From positions 1-64,000 of the forward strand of contig JAFEMH010002598.1 of the NCBI GenBank assembly GCA_022495995.1: DNA of 64,000 nucleotides. Reading direction: 5' to 3'. Origin of the DNA: Adenophora triphylla var. japonica (lineage: Eukaryota; Streptophyta; Magnoliopsida; Asterales; Campanulaceae). Positions 12,693 to 21,900 of the stretch are shown here, in pieces (positions within the stretch are counted from its first letter, which is position 1; every line of letters starts with the position of its first letter). Position numbers and translations under genes: made by a program. Under the pieces are notes generated by a model. The model had not been told where the DNA came from and ran no database searches. It saw only the letters and a list, made by a program, of their open reading frames with translations.

Positions 12693-13235
12693 GAAATGGA
12701 GATCCCGTGCCCTTGGTTCAATGTAGAACTGACCAAGTTATAAGTTCTAGTAGAGTTACTTGGAAACAACAACTCGGTTTATTAACCCGGAGATGTTGAA
12801 TACTCATTCCCGTAACTTCCAAGTACAAGCACATGCGCAGTGGTAAGGGTATGTTGAGAAAACTTTTAATGATTTCTATACCTACGGGTGGAGTAGTGCA
12901 TGATACTCCTTATAGTAAGAATCACCTATATAAGCGAGAGGTAATTAGGCCGCCTCTAAATGAACGTTTATGAATGAGATACGGTCCAGGGCCAAAATGG
13001 ACAAAACGTGAGAACAACAATTGTTAGAGCTGTTATTATGTGAGTATTATTGTCTTGGTATACACCCGACGACCCATCGGTTCAAAGCGACTCGCTACCA
13101 AATGGCTAGTATATCCGATAATATTTCACTAGGGAAGATTCAAGGCCACAAGCTATCTATCCCGATGTAATAATAGTTCGCCGGAACTTTGGACGAAATT
13201 GCATTCATGCATTAATTGTCATTCATGTGGGGGAT
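12693..13235 (+). other. Copia-1 3' untranslated region and polypurine tract
   Basis: Non-coding stretch between the pol stop and the 3' LTR. It ends in a purine-rich GTGGGGGAT directly before the LTR, the expected primer position for plus-strand DNA synthesis. I see no further ORF. Confidence 0.75.
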
Positions 13236-14081
13236 TGTTGGAAATGGATAACTGAAAGTTAAGTCTAACTTAACGTTGATCTAGTTTCTAACGGAAGTTC
13301 GTTATGTGTTAACGGAACTAGTTACAAATTATACTCTACATTTGTTGTAGATTATTATACTTATTTAATGTCTCTAAATCATTTAGGGTGAATGAGAATT
13401 AATGACAAGTGTTTTTGTAACTTAACGGAAGTTAAATAAAGGGTTAAAGTTAACTTGGGTTGACTTGGACTGATCCAAATTAGTTTTGGGTCACAACTGT
13501 TCTCAAAAGGTTTTCGTGACCTTTCAGTTCTGGGCTTCAGCGCGGTCGCGCTCCAGCTTAGAGCGGCCGCGCTGATTTTAAGTAAATCATGGCTTAGTCT
13601 CGGCATGCCAGCGCGGTCGCGCTCAAGGCAAGAGCGGCCGCGCTCGTGCTCAGATTTTGAACAGGTTTGGCACCTCTTGGAGTGAACAGCCATGAACCCT
13701 TTAACTTCTTTTAAATAGTTTCCCTCCGAATTTCAATTATAACATACAGTCATTTTGAGCCTTTTACCCTCTAGAGAGATAGATTAACATACCCAAATCA
13801 TTGCATATTGTTGCATTCAATCTTTCAAGTCCAAAGTTCTAAAACCTTGTGTTGTTCGTTAGATTAGTTATATTGGAGTGCTCCTTATAACTAATAGTAA
13901 GTCGTTTTATCTTACTAGAGTTTTGTCATACAACCGTAAGCACCAGTGCGGGACAAATAACTCTTACGGAGATTGTATTAAATACAAGACTCGACTTTAA
14001 TTCTTTTGTTTTTCAATCTCCGTTACTTTTGCTGTCAGTTTTTCCGTTAAGTCTTAAAGAAGCCATAGCAATTGTCCAACA
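13236..14081 (+). repeat. Copia-1 3' LTR
   Basis: 846 bp, near-identical to the 5' LTR, and followed by the AATAT target duplication. Confidence 0.95.
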
Positions 14082-14707
14082 AATATTATTAATGGTGAAT
14101 CAATAGGAATTTTTAGAATTTCATGAACATAATTAAATTGTCATTTATTTGTGGTCAAAGTTCAACAAAAAAAGTCAAATGAGACAAACATTTTGGGACG
14201 GAGGGAGTATATTATTTCGACTGTAGTTAATAACATTTGGCTTAAATTCAATTTAACTGATTTTTTTCTGTAAATGTTTTGATTGTTGGCTCCCTTTTTA
14301 TTTCGTTGATGATTCTTATAGGGGTTTTCTCTCAAACCAATTGGTGACACTAATTAGGAGTAATCTCCAAGTAATTTCTATGTTGCTTTTTTTTTTTTTT
14401 CAATTCTCTAACTACTTGAGCATTCTTCATAAAACTTACCTGAGTTATCATTCAATGGTCTGTTGGGGATTTGACTATAAGAACTCTTAGTTTTGTTGGC
14501 CTTGGCTGAGTGTGGTGTAGAGTAATCTTACATACCAAGCGGTGTCAAGTAAATCTCAAATATTTCAGAAGATGACAGCCGAGGTTACTACATATCATGA
14601 AGTTGGTTTTGCCAGATTGGGAATTTTGTATGCAGTTCTGATTGTTGAAGTTCTTTTGTGCAGTGGAAAAATGGCGATAAATATAACTAAGCAATGTCTT
14701 TATTAAG

Positions 14708-14799
14708 CCGACCAAGCCAGGCCTTCAAGAGCCTCAAGAGAAGATCCACAAGATCAGGATCATGCTCTCATCCAAAAGCGTTAAGAATCTCGAAAAAGG
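14708..14799 (+). pseudogene. RPS20: 40S ribosomal protein S20 (uS10) exon fragment
   Basis: One frame reads [18 protein letters not shown] and then [10 protein letters not shown]. This matches the N-terminal region of plant cytosolic ribosomal protein S20, a small-subunit protein. The piece ends at a GG-GTTTCA that could be the ancestral splice donor. No start codon in frame, no second exon and none of the remaining roughly 80 residues are present. An intron-like acceptor lies upstream. The fragment sits 0.7 kb before a Helitron 3' end, so gene-fragment capture is the simplest explanation. It is unlikely to make functional protein. Confidence 0.75.
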
Positions 14800-15182
14800 G
14801 TTTCATTTTTTATTTACTTGCATTTATTATTCTTTTTCTTTTTCATTGCTTGGTGATACAATTATAACATGATTTAAGCCTTACGTGTTTCTTATTTTCA
14901 TAGCACCATCAAACTAAATTCAAATCTCTCAAGTTTCATTTTTTCTGAAATAATATATTTTGGGTATAATGAGAAGAACCGTTGCAGATGAGGACATATT
15001 ATTTAGTTTCAATTACTAAGTTAACAAAAAAGATTGAATAGTTCTTCGAAACTGCAAAACCAAGGTAGAAATCATTGGTGGCGTGATTACATAAGTTTGT
15101 TACATTGAATTATCTGAGTGCCAGCACATTAACTATTTTTCTGTTGTTGCATGTCGGAGCTTGAAGCTGGTGTTTAGAGTTG

Positions 15183-15272
15183 GTGGAAGCTTATGAGGAT
15201 TGTGCTAATCTTTTCTCGGCACTTCAGTATGTTGGAGATGTCCGTCCTGGTAAACAGTTGTTAGAGTTCTCC
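15183..15272 (+). pseudogene. Unidentified exon-like fragment
   Basis: One frame reads VEAYEDCANLFSALQYVG followed by DVRPGKQLLEFS, with normal protein-like composition in otherwise AT-rich sequence. I do not recognise the family. A T-rich tract precedes it and a TTTCCAG follows at about 15306. A second possible piece at 14573-14650 reads MTAEVTTYHEVGFARLG. Both lie in the Helitron-like segment and may be captured from one or two further host genes. Confidence 0.35.
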
Positions 15273-15484
15273 ATTAATATTACCATATGGCTCATTTGTT
15301 TCCAGAAACTTTGCCGATCAAAAATGTGAATAAGCAATGTTCATGGGTCTCCAAGCAGTAGCTGTTGATATTAAAGCTCAGTTTGATAAGATTGCATTTA
15401 TATTTTGATCAATTTCAAGATAATAGGGAAATTTTAATGTTGTTTATCTTTATTTTTTTTATACTTGACCAACATGCATAACGT

Positions 15485-15517
15485 CCCGTGCCATTTGCAC
15501 GGGTTAAAGAGTACTAG
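15485..15517 (+). other. Helitron 3' terminus: hairpin plus CTAG
   Basis: CCCGTGC (15485-15491) pairs with GCACGGG (15497-15503). CTAG ends at 15517 and is followed by T. This is the strand-transfer end signal of Helitrons. Confidence 0.75.
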
Positions 15518-15721
15518 TCTTAATTAATTATAATCATGGCTTTGTTTTTCTTCAAAATACATACCTTAATTAATAATATACTTTATTTAACAATTAATTA
15601 TTTTTTAGAGTAAGCAAATATTTTAATTTTCAGTTTTAACTAATGTTTTATTTTACTGATCAAAAATAAAACTAAAGTTTTTTTTTGGAATTTTTTGTTT
15701 CAATGGTCATATTAAAATATA

Positions 15722-15955
15722 CTCCCTCCGTCCCAAAATGTTTGTCCCATTTGACTTTTTTTGTTGAACTTTGACCACAAATTTATGAGAGATTAATCAT
15801 GTTCATGAAATTCTAAAAGTTGTTGTTGATAATATTATTAATGGTGAATCAATAGGAATTTTTAGAATTCCATGAACATAATTAAATTGTCATATATTTG
15901 TGGTCAAAGTTCAACAAAAAAGTCAAATGGAACAAACATTTTGGGATGGAGGGAG
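15722..15955. mobile_element. Stowaway MITE, intact
   Basis: The TIRs are CTCCCTCCGTCCCAAAATG and TTTTGGGATGGAGGGAG, with TA on both sides. The whole 234 bp is nearly self-complementary around AATATTATTAATGG. It is the same subfamily as the copy split by Copia-1 and the one at 39401. Confidence 0.92.
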
Positions 15956-16645
15956 TACAAATTATATGTGAATATATTAACTTTCATTAATTTATTTTCA
16001 TAAAAAGACAAAACTTGCAAATATTGGATGGATTATTGAAAATACCTATCAATATTATGAGGTTACCAAAATATTATTAAATATTTTTAATTTCCTATAG
16101 AAAAACTCATGTATTAGTTTATTCACCACATACTTTAATATTTGAAAGTAATAAATACTGATATTAATATAATATTTTATCTATCTCAAAATAAATGTCT
16201 AAAAAATTAAATTTGCTTTTGATAAAAAACAAATTTAATAATTTTTTTGAAAATTAATTTTGGAACGAACGAAGGGGAGTAGTATTTAATTTTGTCCATA
16301 TATAGTAAAAATATTAATTAATGCATTCACCATTCAAATTCAAGTGTTATACTTTCATAGCAAAATTCATTGTTTAAAAGTATAATTTCTTCACCACAGC
16401 TTTGTCTAACACGCCTTTTCTCTTTCTTTCTCTATGATTGAGACACGATAAAGAAAAAAATACTGAAAATAAATCAATATATTTTAAAAAAAAATTTGCA
16501 TATAAAAGAACTAGGGGACAATTAAAATAAATATTTATTTCATATAATCAATTTCATACTTATATTATAATTTCTTTGCATATAAAGTTTATCATTTTAA
16601 CAAGATTAAAATGAATTATTTTGGAGATGAAAAAAATAATATATA
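15956..16645. other. AT-rich intergenic
   Basis: Very AT-rich sequence without supportable genes. At 16180-16280 a CTATCTCAAAATAAATGTC / TTTTGGAACGAACGAAGGGG pair suggests another decayed MITE. Confidence 0.4.
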
Positions 16646-16919
16646 CTCTCTCCATCCCGGTAGTAAGTTCACAGTTACTGTTTGCGCGCAAATTAAGAAA
16701 AAAACTAGTGGAGAAATGCTGTGATTATGAAAAGTGAGGTTGGAGAGAGAAAGTGGGGTAGAAAATAGTGAATTGATTGGTGTTGTGAGTATAAAAGTAA
16801 AGTAGGAGAGAGAATTAGTGGGTGAAATAGTAAAGATTCTTTGCCATTTTAGAAAGTGTGAAGTTTGTAACGAGACGCCCAATAAAAAAAGTGTGCAGGT
16901 TATAGCGGGACGGAAGAAG
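16646..16919. mobile_element. Stowaway MITE
   Basis: The left TIR is CTCTCTCCATCCCGGTAG and the right end TAGCGGGACGGAAGAAG, with TA on both sides. The interior contains the family words GGTGTTGTGAGTATAAAAGT and GGAGAGAGAATTAGTGGG. Confidence 0.85.
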
Positions 16920-16921
16920 TA

Positions 16922-17512
16922 TTAATGAGCATTAATTGATGTAATGAATGAGTATATTTTGTAGTATAAATAGTCTATATTAAGGGCAAATGTGTTTAAT
17001 AAATAATTAACTTACTAAAAATATAATAAATGTAGTAGATAATCAATTGTTGTAGTGGCAATAGCCCTGCCAATTATATAAAGTAATAACGAGAAGGATT
17101 AAAAAAAAAAAAGAGCATTGAGAATTTAATTGGAATGAAGGAGGTTGCAATAATTATTTATAAAACATTGGTTGGGTAGATCATCGATTAATGACTATCT
17201 TTTAGTCTTTCTAAGTTATTTGCACATGTTTTTAATAAAAATATTGTACAAATAACATTTTTTTATAAAAAAAAAAATCCAAATATAATCCAATTATTTT
17301 ATCAAGAGTCAAGGACTCTTAAACCCATAGTCCAGATTAATAAGCCATTTTAACCCATTTGAAATGAAAATTTCACTAAACTCCAACCTTAACGGATCAT
17401 AAGCGCTGTTAATTTTTCGTAACCCGTAGCCTCTCATTATCAAAAAAATCAAAACCATCAAAAAACCCTCTCCGCCACCGAAACTCCTGTCGCCGACGTC
17501 GTTCTATCTCCG
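16922..17512. other. Intergenic and F-box gene 5' flank
   Basis: AT-rich until about 17430. From 17455 a C-rich CTCTCCGCCACCGAAACTCC stretch looks like a 5' untranslated leader of the F-box gene. I do not see a convincing TATA box at a fixed distance. Confidence 0.4.
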
Positions 17513-17765
17513 ATGAATTCCAACTTCTCCGCCCTTGTATGCGGAGACATCCTTCGCGCTATCTTCGAGAAGCTTCCTTTAATCGATCTAGCTAGATCGG
17601 CTTGTGTTTGCCGTCGTTGGTGTTTGGTGGCCTCCGATAGGGAGATTCAGACCAAGGCTTTTAAAGCCCCATGGAAATTGAAGCATGTTGTTGAAAACCC
17701 TAGTTCCGGAAGCTTCTGGCGAGATACTACTCTCGCTCGCTTTGCTATTTCTCATCGTTTGATAG
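17513..17765 (+). pseudogene. F-box protein, first exon only (F-box/LysM type)
   Basis: The ATG at 17513 opens a frame with an F-box at about residues 8-50 (LVCGDILRAIFEKLP, then ARSACVCRRW). It continues with WKLKHVVENPSSGSFWRDTT and LARFAISHRL. F-box proteins are substrate receptors of SCF ubiquitin ligases. The order and wording resemble the plant family of F-box proteins with a C-terminal LysM domain (Arabidopsis At1g55000 type), recalled rather than searched. ATAG-GTGCAA at 17762 looks like a splice donor; without splicing the frame stops at 17788. I find no LysM exon before the transposons begin, so the gene is partial or was cut off by insertions. Confidence 0.65.
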
Positions 17766-18089
17766 GTGCAATATTGTGGATTGTATAATTTTGTTCTTTT
17801 TATATTCGTTATCTTGGTGATAATTGTTAGCAAAAGCATGTAGCTCTGGTTTGATATTAATATGAAGAACTGCTATGAATTTGTAGGTTGGTGTTGCTGC
17901 TGTTTAACAATTAATATTTGCTGACTCCCTTAGTGTTTTATCTACTTGTGAAAATGTGGGAAAAACTGACTCGTGTTTTTTTCAGATCTGCATCTTTGGA
18001 TGATTATATTCAAGAATATGGTAGAGCAAATTAAAACAATTTTCTTGCTCTCCTTACTCGGTGTGGTTTAAGTTGAGACTGCAAATTAA

Positions 18090-19290
18090 GTCTTATACCA
18101 GTTGCTATATGACCATTTAAAGATCTTAATGCGTTGGTATAAGATTGTGTGAGGTCCTATACTACTTGCTATAGGACCATCCAATGGTCTTATAGCTTTG
18201 TATATGATGTTGCCAGGTCATATACCATTTGCTATAGGACCATATACCATTTGCTATAGTTTGGTCCTATAGCAATTGGTATAGGACCATTCAAAGGTCT
18301 TATACCATTTGCTATAGTTTGGTCATATAGCAATTGGTATAGGACCTGCCAACATCATATACAAAACAATAAGAACTTTGAATGGTCCTATAGCAACTGA
18401 TATAGGACCTGGCAACATCATATACAAAATTATAACCCCTTTAATTGGTCCTATAGCAATTGTTATAGGATCAATATCATATACAAAGCTATAAAACCTT
18501 TGAATGGTCCTATAGCAATTGGTATAGGACCTGTCAATATCATATACAAAGCTATAAGCCCTTTAATTGGTCCTATAGCAACTGGTATAGGACCTGGAAA
18601 CATCATATACAAAGCAATAAGACCTTTGAATGGTCCTATAACAATTGATATAGGATCTGCCAACATCATATACAAAACAATAAGAACTTTAAATGGTCCT
18701 ATAGCAACTGATATAGGACCTGGCAACATCATATACAAAGTTATAACCCCTTTAATTGGTCCTATAGCAATTGTTATAGGATCTGTCAATATCATATACA
18801 AAGCTATAAAACCTTTGAATGGTCCTATAGCAATTGGTATAGGACCTGTCAATATCATATACAAAGCTATAAGCCCTTTAATTGGTCCTATAGCAACTGA
18901 TATAGGACCTGGCAACATCATATACAAAGCAATAAGACCTTTGAATGGTCCTATAGCAATTGGTATAGGACCTGTCAATATCATATACAAAGCTATAAGC
19001 CCTTTAATTGGTCCTATAGCAACTGGTATAGGACCTGACAACATCATATACAAAGATATAAGCCCTTTAATTGGTCCTATAGCAACTGGTATAGGACCAA
19101 CAATAAAATGTTAAAACACTAATAAGAGGTCTTATAGTAACAGGTATAAGACATATTATTAGTCATACACAAATTGTAAGAATATTAACACCTGCTCTTA
19201 TACCATCAAAAACAACATAAACAACAACACAAATAAGAGGTCTTATAGCAAAAGGTATAAGACCTGCTATAAGTCATCTACAACATCATA
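18090..19290. repeat. 63-bp minisatellite built on a palindrome
   Basis: About 14-18 units of roughly 63 bp. Each contains GGTCCTATAGCAATTGGTAT followed by AGGACC, an almost perfect palindrome, plus a spacer such as ATCATATACAAAGCTATAAG. From 18480 to 19110 the unit length is a multiple of three, so both strands stay open for about 200 codons (plus strand: GPIAIGIGPVNIIYKAI repeated). The outer units at 18090-18350 and 19125-19290 are diverged. The frames have no recognisable domain and I do not call them genes. Confidence 0.9.
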
Positions 19291-19318
19291 AACAACAACA
19301 TATCTTATATTTATAAGA

Positions 19319-19640
19319 TCACTTGATGTTCTTATACAACAGTACCAACAATAGATTCATAGAAATTAAATTGATTGAACCTAGTAACAACATATAATCT
19401 TGGTATAGGACATGTTCCGGTGTTCTAGTTAGATTATTATGGTATCCTTCTTTTCCACATCGACAACATGTCATCTTTTTCTTTGTGACTTCTCCTCTAA
19501 CCAACATACAAGACCGTTTCCCAGCTAAAATGTATGACATAGAGAGTGTTTTCCTTTTCTGCAATGGCTCCTTGCATCATCTTTTATCATGGTATCCTTG
19601 TTTTTCACAATCGATGACATGCCATCTTCCTCTTATACAA
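19319..19640 (-). pseudogene. MULE transposase zinc-knuckle remnant
   Basis: On the minus strand, positions 19430-19480 read KMTCCRCGKEGYHNN, and a second, broken copy of the same module lies at 19580-19625. CCHC knuckles of this wording are usual at the C-terminus of Mutator-like (MuDR) transposases. No transposase core or SWIM domain is visible. It is probably the tail of an old MULE, and the minisatellite next to it may be part of the same element. Confidence 0.45.
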
Positions 19641-20093
19641 CAGTACAATCACATCAGACTCCATCACAATATCAGATAAAAAGAAAATATTCTGCAAAAA
19701 AAAAAAAAAAATCCAATTATAACATCAACAAATAAAAAATAAATATTACCACTTCACACCTTCTCTTTCCTAATTTCACAAAATAGTAAGCAAATTACAG
19801 CAGGAAACTATAAGTTCATTTTAAAATTAAAAAAAAAAAATCATTTTCAGCCAGTATCAATCATACCAGAAGGAAAACAAAAGATGTCATATTCAGCAAC
19901 AGAAAAGAGTCAAAATGACCAAATTCAAATTCGAAAGTGAGAAATTCACACACTAAATTTGAACTCTTGAAAACCCAATTTCAAACCCACAAACCAAATT
20001 TTCTTAAAACAAAATTCAAAATGAGCAAGAAATTCAAACACCAAATTTCAATCAATTATCAAGAAAACCTAGATAATAATTTTCATTAATTAC

Positions 20094-20297
20094 CAACCAA
20101 TGCCATCCTTCAAGACCAACGGCCTTCTTGATAACCCCGTGCAGTCCAACGAGCACTGACTTAGTCCTATTATTGCCAGTCACAGCCACCTTAGTATGAC
20201 GGGACAATACAGACAGCTCTTCTTCACTGCTATCTCCGCAGCTAGTCAAATGGGTCGAAAATCCGCCATTGACGGAACTCTCCATAGCTTCAAGCAT
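20094..20297 (-). CDS. Conserved plant protein of unknown function, first exon
   Basis: The minus-strand frame starts at ATG 20297 (MLEAMESSVNGG), or at the second ATG at 20285. It ends at a TTGG-TTG/GTAATT donor at 20093. It reads SVLSRHTKVAVTGNNRTK and SVLVGLHGVIKKAVGLEGWH, which I recognise only as a small conserved plant family without known function. A TC-rich leader (rich in CTCTCTC on the minus strand, 20380-20420) precedes the ATG, as in a real transcript. Expected downstream exons are not found between 15.5 and 20.0 kb, where the minisatellite and MULE remnant lie. The gene is therefore partial, or its intron is unusually long. Confidence 0.5.
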
Positions 20298-20737
20298 TTT
20301 CCTTACTCAAATTCACCAGATAAAATCAGATTATAATTCAGTCAAGAACCAACCTTTATTAGAACTCGAAATTGAAGGTAAACCAAAGTGTGAGAGAGAA
20401 AGAGGAGAGAGAGAAATTGCTCTTGATAACTAGAAGGAAACATTAAACGAAATATTTTCTTCCGTTAATAATTAGGGCCGGCTCATAGCATATGAGGTTT
20501 TAAGGGATATTGATTTGGAATAAAAAAAGAGATTGTCTTTTTTTATTTGGGTTGGATTTTTATGAGATAAAATTTGAAATGTGTGGGTAAAGGGGAATTT
20601 TTTCTTTTATCAATACGTTGTACCACTCAAATATTCTTTTGTTAGGTAGATTGTAGGCTTGTAGCCTTGTAACTAGGGATGGCACGGGGATGGGTTTGTG
20701 ACGTATTTGCATTTCTCAAATTCGCTCCTACTTAAAG

Positions 20738-21503
20738 TGAAAGTTTCGTGTAGCTAGGAAACTTGGATCACACAATAGGCAAAGGATGTGAGTACAGATG
20801 TGTCTCACAACTGTCCACACATCCACAGATAATGCAGCGAAATAAAACAATTAAATGTAAATAAAATGCAATAACTCAAGAGTTATATACGCCATCGATA
20901 CGTGATCAGCAAACTAGGCTTACGCCCAAAAACCTTTCACTATAAAAACTTTTGTTTCTTACAAAAACAAATAAGTGAAAAACTTAAAATATGAAAATAC
21001 TAAACAAGTTCTAATCACCTTCTATGATATGAACAACTCCCCTTTCCCAAGTAGGACTTATTCAATCAGAAGTAAAACAAGAGAACTTTATGAAAACCTA
21101 GATGTGAGTTACGGATGTAAGCTCACAACCTAAATTCAACTCAATCGAATACAATGAAGAATGTATGTTTTTCTCTCTAAAAACCGTAGCTCCTCATTGT
21201 GCTGAATGCCTTGTATTTATAATGCACCATTGAGAAGATCTTCATGCAATCGACCTCTTCCTTTGTGAGATTCCTTTTCCTATATGAGAACATATAACAC
21301 ACTCACAAGGAAATCAAATATTAGTAGGTTAGTCCTAATATAAAACTATGTACATAAATAAAAGATATTTACATAATTACAATCTCTTAATAAAAGTAAG
21401 ATACTTATAAATCTCCATGAAAGTCTCAAAATCTTCTTACCATAATAGAAGACAAATTAAATAAGGAAACATAAATATGTTCCCACAAAAACTCACGTTT
21501 TCA
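20738..21503 (-). repeat. Copia-2 3' LTR
   Basis: 766 bp. It differs from its partner almost only at CAG/CTG-containing words near 20790-20910. A purine-rich AATAGGGTGAGAT precedes it on the minus strand as a possible polypurine tract. Confidence 0.93.
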
Positions 21504-21900
21504 ATCTCACCCTATTTTGGACTTTCTGGTCAAAACCAAAGATTTATAACAAACATAATTTTATGACCACAGAATATAGAAAGAACATAACTCCCCCTGA
21601 ATGGATGTGTGTCCAGATGTGTATACACATCCACACATAAAAACTGCAAAACAGAATTAGAATAGAATACTAGCAGTTCATTAAGCAAAAGCAAAAACCA
21701 TTCAGCCATGTCCTACTTAAAGCTATTACAAACCATTGTTTTAAAAACTAACAAACTAAAACAGAAAATTAAAATTGTCTTTAAAACCATCACTTCAAAA
21801 AAAAACTTTTCTCCCCCTAAGTTAAAGTTCCCCCTCCAACTAGTAGCAGACACAAAGAAGTGTTCCAAACTTTATCTCCTCCAAAAGCAAAGAAGAAGCA

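Larger units (their letters stand above)
7810..14081 (+). mobile_element. Copia-1, complete Ty1/copia LTR retrotransposon (6.3 kb)
   Basis: Two direct LTRs of about 847 bp begin TGTTGGA and end TCCAACA. They enclose gag, protease, integrase, reverse transcriptase and RNase H in the copia order. The 5-bp target duplication AATAT lies at 7805-7809 and 14082-14086. The LTRs differ at only a handful of bases, so the insertion looks recent, yet the coding region has one nonsense codon and several frame breaks. The copia clade was not assigned, and no standard initiator-methionine primer site follows the 5' LTR. Confidence 0.95.
7698..14207. mobile_element. Stowaway MITE split by Copia-1 insertion
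   Basis: The left half (7698-7809) begins CTCCCTCCGTCCCAAAATG and the right half (14087-14207) ends TTTTGGGACGGAGGGAG, with TA on both sides. The intact copy at 15722-15955 matches both halves and reads straight through GATAATATTATTAATGG where the copia element sits. It therefore gives the empty site. Stowaway elements are non-autonomous Tc1/mariner relatives that duplicate TA. Confidence 0.92.
14208..15517 (+). mobile_element. Helitron-like 3' portion with captured exon fragments
   Basis: The segment ends in a 7-bp-stem hairpin (CCCGTGC, loop CATTT, GCACGGG) followed 10 bp later by CTAG and then T. That is the classical 3' end of plant Helitrons, which transpose by rolling circle and insert between A and T. 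Inside are short coding-like pieces separated by intron-like T-rich tracts, including TTCTTTTGTGCAG at about 14651. One is from RPS20. The 5' TC end was not found; the element may extend left beyond the MITE at 7.7 kb. Confidence 0.6.

Noticed and set aside
18463..19114. Frames of about 200 codons on both strands of the minisatellite
   Set aside because: They stay open because the 63-bp unit keeps triplet phase; no start context, domain or unique sequence supports a protein.
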